DNA of 64,000 nt from Amborella trichopoda (lineage: Eukaryota > Streptophyta > Magnoliopsida > Amborellales > Amborellaceae), in assembly GCF_000471905.2 (NCBI RefSeq), contig NW_006499810.1, positions 4,354,722-4,418,721 of the forward strand. Direction: 5' to 3'. The position numbers were made by a program, and so were the translations under genes. The notes under the pieces were generated by a model. The model was not told the DNA's origin. It saw nothing but the letters and a program-made list of their open reading frames with translations, and did not search any database. This document shows, piece by piece, positions 1 to 11,936 of this stretch. Every line of letters begins with the position of its first letter. Within the stretch, counting starts at the first letter, position 1.

Positions 1-1665
1 TCAAAGCTACGTCTATAGGCAGCGATGAGTAGAGCCGTCTATAGACTTCACTGAGAGAAGGAGACAAACGAGAAGGAGGGGAGGGAGACTCGCGCATGGT
101 CCTGCTATCGCCATGCGTGACCTGTGAGATTAAGGGAGAGGAGTGCACGACACTGCCACTGCAGCGCAGGCCTCTGCGAGGGACTCAGACGTAAAAGAGG
201 GGTAAGAGAGAGGAGAAGGGAGAGAGAAGAAGCAAAAAAGGAAGAGAGAGAAGATTTACCTCAACCCTAAGGGTACGTTCGATAGTTTCTCACCTCACCC
301 TCCCTCTAAAGCGTAGCATCATAATGGTAAGATAGAGAAACTTGTATTAAATGAAAACTCTCTCTTGGGTGTGTATGTATCTGCCTTCTCTTTTTTTCTG
401 CGTACAATGATGCTACATATATATAGAAGTGTGCCCTAGACATGGGTGGATGATAAAAAAAACCCTAATTACTAAAAATTAAGATTAAATTGATTTAAAA
501 GAAATTAGAAAATAGGGTGCAAAATGATAGACGCCTTCCTAACAAGTTGTGGAATTTCAGAACAGTAGTTGTGTTGCCCTAGGACTTGTGTGTTCTTGCA
601 TGGCTGATCCGAGGTCATTTTGATGCCCGGTTGATCATAAGATGATTGTTTTCATATAGGGCTTGGCATGACGATCGATTTGATACCCACTTCGAGCCAT
701 GGATCCTGTTTTGGTGCACGATTATGTGACTTCAATTTTGAGTAGATCTTGAAACTTTGAATCGATAGTGTGTTCGTTCCTTTATTTTTTTATGTCTTTT
801 ATTCACTGAATCGCACTGAGCATGTCGCTACGATCACGGGGCACCAAATGCAACTCGATTCCATTGCTGAGCAAAGATTTTGCATGCTTAGAATTTTGGC
901 AGGGCGACAAAATTCGAAGTATGTTCGTCGGCATCGTGTGCAGAATCCGATCGTTCATCATCTACGAGGTTCGGGTACGAGATGGCTTGAGATCTTATGC
1001 TCGAAATGGAATTGGTCTCCCGTCGATCGCGCTCATGAGCTGTGTGATTTGGCCGCTCGACCGAGGCACGATGCTGTTGAATTTCCTGCACTATATTCAC
1101 GGATCAACAACTTCTCTCTATCTTTTTTTTGTGTTAGGGTATCGTCACGGGGCATGCCACATATCGAATCACTCGTCTTGACTAGACAAACATGCTCACT
1201 AAATTTGAGCGTCATCCGATGTGGGATAGCCAAGATATGAGCATTGAAAGTCGCTAGTCGTGACAATCCCTTTAATGGTGTAGTGTTGCAGGGTGGCCGC
1301 ACGGGAATAGCGTGCGGCTTCTCTTGTTTCACTCTTTCGTCATTAACTTCTTCCTGAAGTGTCCGTTTGGGCTTAAACTTGATCCCAGGGGGTTTTCAAC
1401 TGTGTCGGATCCAATGGTGGTGATCCCACAACAATATGAGAGGTTAGAAATGTATCTCTACTTATAAAAGTCTGTTTAGGCTGATTCTGTCGGAATTGTT
1501 TCTCTGCCTTAGACATATCGGAATGTGACGAAACTTGGCAGGAGACTTTTGAGAGATCGCATGAAGATCCTGGCCAGTTTTGGGGCTATTCTAAGACTGT
1601 TTAAATTTCTACTACTTGCTAGGCCTTTATTGAGCGGGGGGGCCTAATGTTGATGAAAAATACCT
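1..1665 (-). mobile_element. Large-LTR copy I (element Z), partial R and proximal U3
   Basis: Part of the long terminal repeat family that recurs at 8060-9660, 22800-24421 and 48100-49826 in the same orientation and at 34582-35250 in the opposite one. Read on the minus strand, the order is U3 (about 1665 to 430), a TATA box near 417-425, a short purine/pyrimidine leader, a splice-donor-like site (GT at 259-258) and the start of the U5 part, which the window edge cuts. Homology to the copy at 22800-24421 is nearly continuous from about 20 to 1665. The plus-strand reading frames at 770-1240 and 822-1181 are not conserved between copies and are not genes. Family membership is seen directly; the LTR assignment is inferred from copies that have a PBS at their end. 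Confidence 0.75.
417..425 (-). promoter_or_regulatory. LTR TATA box, copy I
   Basis: TATATATA on the minus strand. It follows a conserved block (consensus CACACTTCTATATA) also found at 8216-8222, 23216-23223, 34858-34865 and 48233-48238. It is the likely core promoter of the LTR. Confidence 0.6.
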
Positions 1666-1756
1666 TCCAACAGCATGCCTCACCAACTGTTGTGCTTCGA
1701 GAGAATTGAGAAGTGCAATCATTTGGGAAGTTTGAGGGATCTTTGTAGGGTCCACA

Positions 1757-2770
1757 CCCTCAAGAGACTATCTGTGGCTCTGGAGCATGAGGCTTTTTCA
1801 AGACCTCCTTATACAGAACCAAGCCTTTTTGAAGTCCAAACGCTACAAACCTCTGGTTGGTACTGCTGCTACATCAAGTATGCCTTTGATGTGTAGGGTA
1901 TCCCTGTAGGTCCCATCTAGCGGAGTCTAGTCCGGGGCTTTTGGCCCCCTCAAAAGTCTGGTCCCCTACTGGCTAGAGGGCTTTGGCGAGACGTACCTCG
2001 AATCATATGGAAACCCTGGCCTTCTCAGTCTCTTGCCTTCGTAATGGCCCTTAAAATTTATAAAGGGACCTTTTCATCATTATCCTCACTCTCAAGGACT
2101 CTCTGTGGTTCTGGAGCATGAGGCCTTTGTTCGGACCTCCTCATACAAAACCGGGCCTTTTTTGAAGGCCAAATGCTACGAACCTCTGGTCGGCCCTACT
2201 ACTACACCAGGTTTATCTTTGATTTGCAGGGTATCCCAGTAGGTTCCGTCTAGCAGAGTTCATTCGGGGGCTTCTGGCCCACCCAAAAGTCGGTCCCCTC
2301 CTGGCTAGAGGGCTTTGCGACACGTACCCTGAATCCTGTGGCAACCCTGGCCTTGTTAGTCTCTTTCCTTCGTAATGGCCCTTCGTATTTCTAGAGGGAT
2401 CTTTTCGTCATCATCCTCACCCTCAAGGACTCTCTGTGGTTCTGGAGTATGAGGCTTTTCTCTGGACCTCCTTGTACAGAACAAGGCCTTTTTTGAAGGC
2501 CATATGCTACGAACCTATGGTCGGCACTGCTGCTACACCAGGTTTTCCTTTTGATGTGTAAGGTATCACTGTAGGTCTCGTCTAGCGGAGTTCAGTAGGG
2601 GGCTTCTATCCCGCCCGAAAGTTTGATCTCCTGCTGACTAGATGGCTTTGACAAGACATACCCTGAATCCTGTGGCAACCGTGGCCTTGTCAGTCTCTTG
2701 CCTTTGTAATGGCCCTTAGCATTTATGGAGGGATCGTTTCATCCGCGTCCTCACCCTTAAGGACTCTCAT
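1757..2770. repeat. 331-bp unit repeated three times in tandem
   Basis: Each unit opens with a variant of CCCTCAAGGACTCTCTGTGG, at about 1757, 2088 and 2419, and a fourth start appears near 2751. Spacing is 331, 331 and about 332 bp. The related LTR regions at 9740-10080 and 49740-50520 seem to carry only one unit, though the second is interrupted by an N gap. This is a copy-specific expansion in the U3 of copy I. Confidence 0.8.
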
Positions 2771-2779
2771 TGTTGCTGA

Positions 2780-3015
2780 ACTGGGGAGATCTTATGAGGC
2801 TCTCACTCCCTGACGAGCCATTGAAACTGGGGAGATCTTGTGGGGTTCGCACCCCCTGATGAGCTGTAAAAAATGGGGAGATCTTATGAGGCTCTCACTC
2901 CCTGACGAGACATGATTGCTGAGGAGGTTTTACGAGGCTCTCACTCCCTGACGAGCCATGATTGGTGGGGAGATTTTATGAAGCTCTCACTCCCTGATGA
3001 GCCGTGGAAACTGGG
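2780..3015. repeat. ~46-bp tandem repeat, five units
   Basis: Units share the core GGGGAGATCTTATGAGGCTC followed by TCACTCCCTGACGAGCCAT, starting at about 2782, 2829, 2875, 2919 and 2966. Non-coding, U3 of copy I. Confidence 0.8.
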
Positions 3016-3640
3016 GTACCAGCTGAGAGTGTCAACCTGCCTTGTTGGTCCAAGCACCCTTGGCGTCATGCAGATGGCTTTCACCAACTTTCGTTATTTT
3101 TAAGATCTTTTACCCATGATTTTGTGGTCATGTCCACCATTTTCATCCATTTTTTCTCACGGTGCCCTCTTGGGGTTTTCACTGTACCTGGGTTTATTTT
3201 TCCACGAAACTCTCTTACTCATGGTTTCGTGACCATGCCCGTCCGTCATTTTAACTCATAGCATTCCCTTGTCCAGGTGTACACCATGCCCATTTTTTTT
3301 TTTTTGAGAGAAGGCCTGTTTTAGGGTTGTGCCTTTGAGACCTATACGAAGCCTTTTAACGTCATTCAGCTAAGACGTGCATTGTAGTTTTAGGGTCGTA
3401 CAGCCAGACCGTAATGGTAAGGAGTGGTAGTCTGTAGAGGCCATAGAGTGAGTCTGAGGATAACTTTGAATCATTTCGGAAGGTGACATGAAGTTGCTTG
3501 TAGAGAGTTGATTAGATGGTAGGTGAAAAGTGGTGACCCACTAACTGATGGTGAGATGTCATGCCATTTGGTGAGCATGGGTAAGACTTTGGGGAATAAG
3601 ATGAAAGATGGTGAAGGTGGCCCACGCATATGAATGGGCC
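3016..3640. repeat. Conserved distal U3 block of the large LTR
   Basis: Single-copy block containing the words CTTTTACCCATGATTTTGTG, GGTTTTCAC and a poly-T followed by GAGAG. It matches 10280-10720 and 50780-51330 in the same order, so it marks the distal U3 in three LTR copies. No coding frame is conserved across the copies. Confidence 0.65.
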
Positions 3641-3900
3641 GCTAAGGGAAGACATGCGTGGCGATGCACATAAAGGGTGTGTGCGTGTACGTAGACTCAC
3701 TGGGGAGAAGAAGAAGTAGGCATAGGTGGCCCGCGCACAAGAATGGGCTAGCTGGGGAAGACGTGTGCAGTGATGCACGTAAAGGGCTTGTGGGCCTAGG
3801 TAGGCTTAATGGAGAGACGAAGAAGAGGGTAAGCGTGCACCAATGGGCAGGTTAGGGAAGACGTGCGTGGAGATGCATGCAAAAGGGAGGTGTGCGCTCA
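3630..3900. repeat. ~105-bp tandem repeat, three units
   Basis: Units start near 3633, 3743 and 3841 with GAATGGGC, GGGGAAGACGTGCG and GATGCA(C/T) in the same order. One diverged unit recurs at 11400-11460. Short frames here are by-products of the repeat. Confidence 0.65.
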
Positions 3901-3904
3901 CATG

Positions 3905-4360
3905 GGGGGTCTTTAAGGTCATGCCTCCTAGCCTTGAGCGAAGCAGTTTAACGTCATGCGGTCAGGACGTCACTGTAGTTTAAGGTCATATAACTTGGAC
4001 CGTGGTTACGCAGTTTGAAGTCATGCAACTAGGATCGTGCAGTTTAAGGTTGTGCGACTAGACCTCCACTATAGTTTATGGTCATATAGTTTGGACCGTG
4101 GCTATGGAGTTTAAGGTCATGCAGCATGGAACATGAAGTTTAAGGTCGTGTGAGTAGACCTCCGCAACAGTTTAGGGTCATATAGTTTGGACCGTGGCTA
4201 TGCAGTTTAAGGTCATGTAGCATGGACTGTGCAGTTTAAGGTCGTACAACTAGACCTCCGCTACAGTTTATGGTCATGTAGTTTGGACAGTGGCTATACA
4301 GTTTAAGGTCATGCAGCATGGACCGTGGTTATGCAGTTTAAAGTCATGCAACTGGGACCA
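3905..4360. repeat. 35-37-bp minisatellite (TTTAAGGTCATGCA family)
   Basis: Dense tandem copies of CAGTTTAAGGTCATGCAGC followed by ATGGACCGTGGCTATG, alternating with a variant ending AACTAGACCTCCGCTA, which gives a higher-order period of about 105-115 bp. Related arrays lie at 10890-11115, 12856-13440 and 51480-52090. Confidence 0.85.
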
Positions 4361-4375
4361 TTATGTGGGTCCCCA

Positions 4376-5180
4376 TGTGGATGAAGCACCATGGGGGATA
4401 GGTATGTGAATAGTAATCTAACTCTCTGGGGATAAAATAGTTAAGGCTATTCACAAAGGGAGAGCTTTAGATGAAGTTGGTGGCCTTACGAAGAGTGGCA
4501 AGTGGAAGCAAATCTTCACTAGGGACTAAGATGGCCAGTGTGACTCCCCGGGGATAATGATGGGGCTTCATGTAACTCCACTGGGGATGACGGGCCGGAG
4601 TACGAGCGTAAGCCCACTGGGGATAGTGGTAACGGGGTCTAGCATAAGGCCAGTCATGACAAGAAGTGAGGTCATGGGTAGTTAAGGTGTATGATGGAGG
4701 ATTAAAGGGGCTATGAGTGGTGTGACTCAACCGAAAAAATGGAGATCAGGAGAGTCTTGAGGTAATGGTGATGCGTAGATGGGTACAATGGGTGGTAAAA
4801 GTACCCTAGGTGTAGGGGTAAACAGTTGAGACTGCGATACGCCTCTTTAAGATATGGTTTTATAGAGGCAGATGCATTTCTTTCATTCTTTGCTTTGAAG
4901 CCTCACAGTCGAAACTATGGTACGCCTCCGAGAGATGAGTGCATGATTTGATGATTACATGCTTTGCTTCGAAGCCTCACAGTCGAAACTATGGTACACC
5001 TCTTTGTAATATGGCTTTATAGAGGCGGGTGCATGTTTTAATGGTTACATGCTTTACTTCGAAACCTCATAGTCGGAACTATGGTAACACATCTTTGTGA
5101 TATGGCTTTCTAGAGGCGAGCACATGCTTTGATGTTTGAAGCCTCGCAGTAACGACTGAGATACACCTAGATTTGGGAGG
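4376..5180. repeat. CACTGGGGATGA-type block and ~100-bp repeats
   Basis: 4376-4740 repeats the word ACTCCACTGGGGATGA with variants; related blocks are at 11140-11400 and 52150-52600. 4790-5180 then holds four diverged units built on GCCTCACAGTCGAAACTATG and GTACGCCTCTTT. This is the distal end of the repeat-filled U3 of copy I. Confidence 0.7.
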
Positions 5181-5311
5181 ACACATCGAAGGGATGGTGT
5201 GTTTTCACCGAGGGCTTGTGAAGAAGGATGTAGTAGGGGATGTGTAGGAGGATTTCATGTGGTAACCCCATGTAGACACGTAAGAACAGGAAGCAGTTTA
5301 TAGTGGTGTGA

Positions 5312-5815
5312 ATGAAATATATGTCGCGCAGTTTTAACATTTTGCTACTAGGATGTTTGACATTTTTACTTTTTTATCCACTAAGGGTTGGCTCTCAAGA
5401 CACCGCTAACACTTTTATGGATCATGCACACACAAGCAAGTCCTATGCTATTTCTATCTTTAAGGGGAAAGGTCAGCAGTACATGCTTCCTTCTACCCCA
5501 AAACCGATGACAACATGGTACCAGAAGAAGTTTCCTTCGAGCACACTTTTGTCAAATCCTTCTCCTTCATATATATGATCTAGCCCTCAAGGTTGGACTT
5601 GGGGAAAAATTACGCCCCCAAAGCCGATAGAGCAAGTCCTTCATTCTATGAACAAGACTAAACTGCCAAGGACGACCCCGAGCTCCTTACTCCCGGAGCA
5701 CCATGCCTTACTTAAATTGATTAACTTTGCTCTAGTCTCCTTGAGACAGGCCAATCAAGCAGGATGCTACACCCAATTCCAGTTTGTGAGAGCATTTACA
5801 AGAGTTTAAGAATCA
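5312..5815 (+). pseudogene. Decayed plus-strand ORF beyond LTR copy I (possible aORF of element Z)
   Basis: An ATG at 5312 opens an 88-codon frame whose N-terminus is hydrophobic (FNILLLGCLTFLLFYPL, about residues 8-24), like a signal peptide or membrane anchor. After a stop at 5578 the same frame continues for about 75 more codons, including LPEHHALLKLINFALVSLRQ, before a second stop near 5813. By position it should be the antisense ORF of element Z, since in elements A and C a plus-strand ORF follows the minus-strand LTR. The second half reads like the region downstream of the PMD in such ORFs, but I cannot align it securely. It could also be chance. No promoter was recognised. Confidence 0.3.
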
Positions 5816-5984
5816 AGCAGTAGAAAGGCATGAAAGTGTTGCGCACAAGAAAGAAGTTAGAGTCTTCAACTGCAGAAGACTTATTCAAGAAAAATCCAAT
5901 TTACGTATTGCGAACTGAAGTGGAACTTGAGATGAGCGGCACTATATAATGCTCATTTGTTGAGGTGTGAGAAGAGGAACTCAA

Positions 5985-6140
5985 TCAAGCTGAACTATGA
6001 TCCCAAGGCCATCTTGACTTGCAAAAAAAGGAAATACCCCAAGGCTATCACGAGCCTATTTGGATCGAGGCATGGCCCCAAGGATGTCTCATGTCATGTT
6101 TGCTTGAATTACGGCCCCAAGGTCGTCAAGAGTTAGTAAT
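5985..6140. repeat. Short repeat of CCCCAAGG words
   Basis: Four diverged units of about 36-40 bp, each with (C)CCAAGG followed by a pyrimidine-rich stretch, near 6004, 6039, 6077 and 6113. They lie immediately left of the LTR terminus at 6179. Confidence 0.5.
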
Positions 6141-6478
6141 TACCTGATCTTCAAGGTAGTCTCAGATACAATTGGGACAGGTTAGATGCCTTGATCTTGC
6201 CCTCAAGTCGGGGTGATCTGATGACTTGACTCCGGGTTCGACATGGAGCCGGGACCTGAGAGCACTCTCTCGTGAACCGCGTCGGGAGGATGTGGTTAGT
6301 ATTACCAACCGGTGAGAGAGGAATTACGGTGTGAGGTGAGACCTACCACACCTGGGTCCGTAACTCACTAGGGCTAACTCGCGTGGGCGCTCTCTTAGAT
6401 CATGTTGGAATGCTCCTCGGATATATGACTGCTTCAAAATTGCCTCTTTTGGCCTATTTCTTCTTTTCCTGCAATCCC

Positions 6479-8087
6479 ACACACACTTTAAATTACAACA
6501 GAAGCGGATTTGAAGACCCCACCTTGTCATAGGATGAGTGTACATAGGCGTGTGTATTCAAAGGAAAACAGAAAATGACATGATCGGGTTCGTATCAATT
6601 CGACAGCCTTCCGATGTATCCTTAACAAATGATACATATTTTATAATAATAAAACAATAATTGAGAGGGATATAAGAAAGCAGATGAGTGAAGGAGAAAA
6701 GAAGGGAAAATGTTTAATTAGGTGGCTAGGTTGGCACAATGACAAGACCGACATAGAGGTTAGTCAAGTACGACAAATAGACATGTTCGATAACTAGACT
6801 GACATGACGACTAGGCTTCTCATCAATGAGACTACCATGGTGGTTGGTCTGGCGCAATGTATAATTTGACACGACAGTTAGACAGGTTTAGTAACTAGAC
6901 TGACACGACGGCTAGGCTGCTCGATGTCAAGATTAACATAGGTGCACAAGGCTCAGCCTACCCTTTGATCAAACAAATAAAGGGGGAGAAGGAGGAATCA
7001 TGTTTGGTGACTTGCACTGCTGTGCAAGACATAAAAGAAGGAAGAAAGAAAGGAAGGAGTCATGCTCGGCAGCATTCATGCGCGACAGTAACGAGAGGGA
7101 AGAAAGAGAGAGTTGCGCTCGGCAGCACCCACTGCCGTGCAAGATGGAAAGGAAAGAGAAGAAAGAGAGGGTCGTGCTCAGTAGCACTCATTACCGTGCG
7201 AGACAGAAAGGAGAGAGAAGGAAGAGAGGATCGCGATCGACTGCAATCATTGCCATGACAAAAAGAAGGGAGAAGAAAGAGAGGATCGCATTTCACAACA
7301 CTCAATGCCGTGTGTGATAGTAAGGAGAGAGAGAGAAAGAAAGAGGAGAAGAGAGAAGACAAAGATCATGCTTGGTAGTGAGCACTGCCGTTTGTGACAG
7401 AGGAGGGGAAGAAGAAAGAGGGAGAAAGAAGAGAGAAAGAAGAGAGAGACAAAAGAGAGAGAAAGAAGAGAGAAATATATGATGAGAAGAAAGAAGAGAC
7501 AGAGAAAGAGAGGAGAGAGATAGGGAGAGAAGAAAGGTCACGCTTGGCAGTGAGTACTACCGTGCATGACAAAGGAGGGAAAGAAGAAAGAGAGAGAAAT
7601 AAGAGAGACAGAAGAGAGAGAATGGAAAGAGAAGAGAGAGAAAGAGAGGAGAGAGAGAAGAAGATTGTGCTCGACAATAAACACTATCGTGCATGATAGA
7701 GGAGGGAAAGAAGAAAGAGAGAGAAAGAAGAAAGAGAAAGATGAGAGAGATAGATGAGAGAGAAAGGAAAGAGAGACAAAAGAGAAAGGATAAGAAAGAA
7801 TAGAGAGAAAGAGTGGAGAAAGAGAGATAAAAAAAAGAGAGTTGAAAATGAGAGAAAGAAGAGAGAGAAATAAAGGAGAGAGAGACAGAGAGAAGAGAGA
7901 TCGTGCTCGATAGTGAGCACTACCATGCATGACAAAGGAGGGAAGAGGAAAGAAAGAGAACAAAGAGAGAGAGAGAAGAGAAAGAGAGAGGAAGATGAGA
8001 GAGAGAAGAGAGAAAGAAAGAGAGAAAGAGAGGAAGATGAGAGAGGAGAGAAAGAAGAGAGAGAAATAAGAGGAGAGAGAAAGTTAC
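6479..8087 (-). other. Predicted LTR intron, copy II
   Basis: On the minus strand a donor TAG|GTAACTTTCTCTC (G at 8087) follows the R leader, and an acceptor GGGATTGCAG|GAAAAG ends at 6479. Both flanks are conserved in other LTR copies while the interior is not. The interior is the copy-specific GA-rich array. Prediction only. Confidence 0.5.
6985..8060. repeat. GA-rich minisatellite, ten units with growing period
   Basis: A core like GTGCTCGGCAGTGAGCACT then CCGTGCATGACA recurs near 7010, 7063, 7113, 7172, 7233, 7290, 7369, 7542, 7670 and 7905. The cores are separated by (GAGAGAAA)n tracts that lengthen from about 20 to about 200 bp. All long frames on both strands here are low-complexity (K/E/R or S/L/F) by-products. 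Confidence 0.85.
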
Positions 8088-8215
8088 CTAGGGGTACCCA
8101 TCTGAATTTTCTTTCTCCTCTCTCTTTCTCTCCCATTCGTGTCCCAACACTCAATAAAAGAGAAATATTTTTATTCATCTAAAAAAATGCCTTTTACATT
8201 GAGATGATACGTTCC

Positions 8216-8222
8216 TTATATA
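8216..8222 (-). promoter_or_regulatory. LTR TATA box, copy II
   Basis: CTATATAAGG on the minus strand in the conserved position upstream of the R leader. Confidence 0.6.
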
Positions 8223-9680
8223 GAAGTGGGGCCCAAACATGGGTGGATGACTAAAACATTACCTAATTGATGGAACTTAGGTATTGAAAGACTTAAATAA
8301 AATCTATGAAAATGGGTCAAAATGATGATTTTGCCTTGCACCAATAACCTGAGTAATTTCAAATTAGTCCCTGTCATGGCCGTTCAATCGTGCGAACTTT
8401 CTATGGTTGATTCGGGGCTTTTCCAATCACCGTCCGATCGAAAGACTATTGTTTTCTTCATGAACTCAAGAAGACGATCGTTTTGGTGCCAATTTCAGGT
8501 CAGGAATTTAAGGTTCGAACCATGATCATTACTTGGCAAAAACACGAAAAAACGTGTTATCTTATTTTTAAGATTCAACTCATTTCTCAGTGTTTTTCAT
8601 TTATTTCTTCATTGTAGCATAACGACCAAGTTCCCATGATCCTTTCACAAAAAGAATGGCTCGATTTGATGCTTGGATGATCATTTTCCAAATTGGGAAA
8701 CTTTGGTCGAAATTTGGATTCCAGTTGCCAGAATTGCAGTAAATTTGGACTCATTGTGTGTTGAATCTGACCGTCCATCACGCACGAGGTTTTTTTGAGT
8801 TGAAGCCTCTGACCTTGTACTCGTAATGGACCTGATTTGAGGTCGATCTGATGCGCGAGTGTTGTGATATGGGAGTTTGATCAGAGGGACATGTGGCTGA
8901 AATTTTCCTACAAATTTTAGGGTTTTCCGGTAAACTTCTCTCTTCGATTTCTCTTGGCTCGAGCCATGTCACCATGCATGCCACATATCAAATTGACCTG
9001 GTCGACGAGACGAACATGCTTCTAAAATTTGGCTCGATCTGACCGGGGATGAAGAAGATATGACCCTGTGAATTTTGCCTCCGAATTGATGATGCACAGT
9101 TTCCATTAATAGAAACTGGTTGACCGAGGGCACATTGTAATAGTATATGACCTACCCATTTTGGGTAAGTTGGTCATAACTTGCTCAAGAAATGTCCAAA
9201 CGCACCGAAAATTGGTACCCAAGGGCGACCGTTCTAAATTCAATGGAGATGGTGTAGAGACCATTTCATGCTCCAATAATGGTGCTATAGTTCAAAGACC
9301 ATTTTCAGCATGACAGAGGCAGGATTTCTTGAAACTGTTTTATTGTCTGCACTGCCTAAAACTCGTCAGATTGCGACGAAACTTGACAGGTGTTCTTAGG
9401 TGACCCTTAGCCAAGTTCTCGGCCATTTTGAGACTGTTGGAATTTTCACTTCAGATCAGCGCTTATTGTCCTACGACTTCCATAGTCCACAAGCATTTGG
9501 TACTTACAGACCTAAGTCACGAACTACTCTCTCCTTATTCACATCGAGGATACAATTGTTGGGAAATGACCTCAAAAAGCTTGCCCCACTGAATGTTTTG
9601 CTTTGAGAGAAGCGAGAAGGACAACATTCGAAACAAAATTGTTCCTCCAACTTCAGTTTTCTTCCTGGTCACTGGATCAC

Positions 9681-11390
9681 ACGAACATCAAAGGGATACT
9701 CGTGCAAAGCTGCTTCCCGTAGGGGTGACCAAGGCCTTCGAGATGGGTGAGGGTTTTGTTGGCTTACCCTAGATGTGGAGACTTTTAAGGGATGTGTTTT
9801 AAGTCCTTACCCATGTTAGATGTATAAGATGCTTTTAACCCTTATTGGAGTTGTTGGTGGCATTGTTTGCTACTGCATTAGGTTTGCTTTGACAAGCAGG
9901 ATACCTCTGTGGGCCCCATCCTACCGAGCCCAGTCGGGGGTTTTTGTTGGTGTACCTTAAATGTCTGGTCCGATCAAGGAGGGATTTTGATGAGGCGGCC
10001 TTGGTTGGCTTCACCCTGATTGCTGTGGGCAGGTATATACTTGATTTGATAGTTGCTTGCCTGTGTGGGATCTGGAGGGATGATTTTAATGTCTACACCC
10101 AATTGGACATATGACTGGAAGATTTGTGTTTGGGTCCCAATAACATGATATTCTGCTACCGAGGAGTTTTTCCTTGAGATGCTGGCTAAACTGACTTATG
10201 ATGGTGGATGCTACATCAACCTGCTTATTGTTCTGAGCGCCCTTTCGGGTTTTTTCTTGGACAGGGGAAGCGGTGTCGCAGAGAAAATTTTCACCAACCC
10301 CCTTTTTATTTAAGCTCTTTTGCCCATGATCTGACAGCCATGTCTGCCTTTCTTTCCATTTTTATTAATGGTGCCCTTTCAGGTTTTCATCATGCCCGGT
10401 TTTTATTTACGGAACACTCTTGCTCATCATTTCGTGACCATGCCTATCTGTCATTTTTACTCATGGCATTCCCCTTTTTGAGTTTACACCTTGCTTATTT
10501 TTTTTTTTTGTGGGGGTGTGTTTAAGGTCATTCCTTCGGGACCTGGGCAAAGTAGTTTAACAACATGTGGTAAGGACGTGCACTATAGTTTAAAGTCATA
10601 CTGCTGGACCGTTGTAGAGATTGAAGACGGTCTATGGAGGCCATATGGTGAGTATGATGGTGGTTTGACTCACTTGGGGGAGATGTCACGAGACCGTCTG
10701 TAAATGATGGATTGTGTTTGTATGGAAGGTGAATAAGGGGTGACCTACTCGCTGACGATGAGTATGGATGTTGGAATGGCTCACCGTGGTTTCGTGAGCG
10801 TGGGTTCGACTCACTGAGGAATGTGGCAAGGATAATGGAGATGGACTCATTGGAGAGGAAATAAAGGTAGTAAAAATGTGTACGGAGGCATGTTTAAGGT
10901 CATGCCACCGGGATCTGGGCAAAACTATTTAGCATCATGTGGCCAAGACATGCGCTACAGTTTAGGGTCATGCAAGTTGATTGTTGCACAAACCAATTTA
11001 ACATCATACAACTAGGATGTGCATTATAGTTTAGGGTCATACAGCTGGACCGTCTTGCAAAGCAGTTTAACGTCATGCGACCAGAACGTGCACTATAGTT
11101 TAGGGTCATACAGCTGGACCATGACGGGAGTCGCCATGTATGCGGGTCGTCAAATGAGGGGTGGACTCATTGGGATATGGGAAATGAACTTGTAGATGGG
11201 GGTCTGGCTTATTGGGGATGAAGTGGCCGAGACTCCTTATGGGCAGTGGGTTCAGACGGTGATGGTGGCTCAGTTAGGGATGGTAGACGGAAATGGACTC
11301 ACTGGAGATTAGAAAGTGAGTATGACTCACTGGGGATGAAAGATTAAGGCATGAATGTGACTCAAATGGGGATAGAAAGGTGATGAGGTC
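9681..11390. repeat. Distal U3 of LTR copy II
   Basis: Non-coding. 9740-10080 is a single diverged copy of the 331-bp unit. 10280-10720 matches 3040-3450 and 50780-51200. 10890-11115 holds about five units of the TTTAAGGTCATGCA minisatellite. 11140-11390 carries the ACTCACTGGGGATGA repeat. No gene is visible. Confidence 0.65.
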
Positions 11391-11399
11391 CGAGCGTTA

Positions 11400-11840
11400 C
11401 CGATGCGCACACGAACGGGCCGGCTAGGGAAGGCATGCATAGAGATGCATGCAAAAGGTGTGGGGGCAGAGGTCAAAAGGGTGCGCTTGGTGGCGAACAC
11501 GCTTAGCGGCGATCCGTGGAAGTCTAGTGCTCTTGGTGGCAAGGCGCGCATGGGAGTGATGCATGCAGGTATGCAGAGCGTAGAGCACATACAAATGTAT
11601 TTGCAGAGGGGAGGTGCTCGGCAGCACTTGACAGGGAAATGCACTTGGTAGCGCTGTGGTACGAGATCGCGTTCAGCAGCAGCATTTGGTTAGGGAACGC
11701 CGTCGGTGGCAACTATTCGCACTTGGCAGTAACATGAACGCGTTGGGTAGCAATACGAATGCGCTCGACAACAATATGAACATGCTCGGCAGCACTTGTC
11801 ATGGGAACGTGCTTAGCAGCAGTGTGCTGGACTTTGAGTT
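11400..11840. repeat. GCTCGGCAGCA-type minisatellite
   Basis: From about 11590, units of 30-40 bp contain GCGCTCGGCAGCA or GCTTGGCAGTAACATGAAC. The core resembles the GTGCTCGGCAGTGAG core of the R/U5 array at 6985-8060. The preceding 11400-11590 matches the ~105-bp repeat of copy I. No gene is visible. Confidence 0.6.
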
Positions 11841-11936
11841 TAGGCTTAGACCCGACCTAGCCCATCCTGTCGCCGTTTGGCCTTTTGGACTGGCTCAGAT
11901 TTCCATTTTATCGGGGAAGTTTTGGGAAGCCCCAAC

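Larger units (their letters stand above)
6179..9680 (-). mobile_element. LTR copy II (3' LTR of A): U5, R and proximal U3
   Basis: The minus strand ends with CTAACC(T) at 6179, matching the CCTAACCA terminus seen next to the PBS in copies III (21890) and V (36530). 6179-6480 is conserved U5. 6985-8060 is a GA-rich minisatellite. The TATA box is at 8216-8222. 8230-9660 matches the U3 of copies I, III and IV, including the block around 9320-9440 (CTGCCTTAGACATG-like, GACGAAACTTG). Beyond 9680 the distal U3 continues to at least 11840. Confidence 0.75.

Noticed and set aside
770-1240. 156-codon frame in LTR copy I as a host gene
   Set aside because: It lies in U3, which is shared by several LTR copies where the frame is not kept.
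6965-8182. Many long frames on both strands rich in Lys/Glu/Arg or Ser/Leu/Phe
   Set aside because: They are translations of a GA-rich minisatellite; overlapping frames on both strands are equally open and none has a domain.
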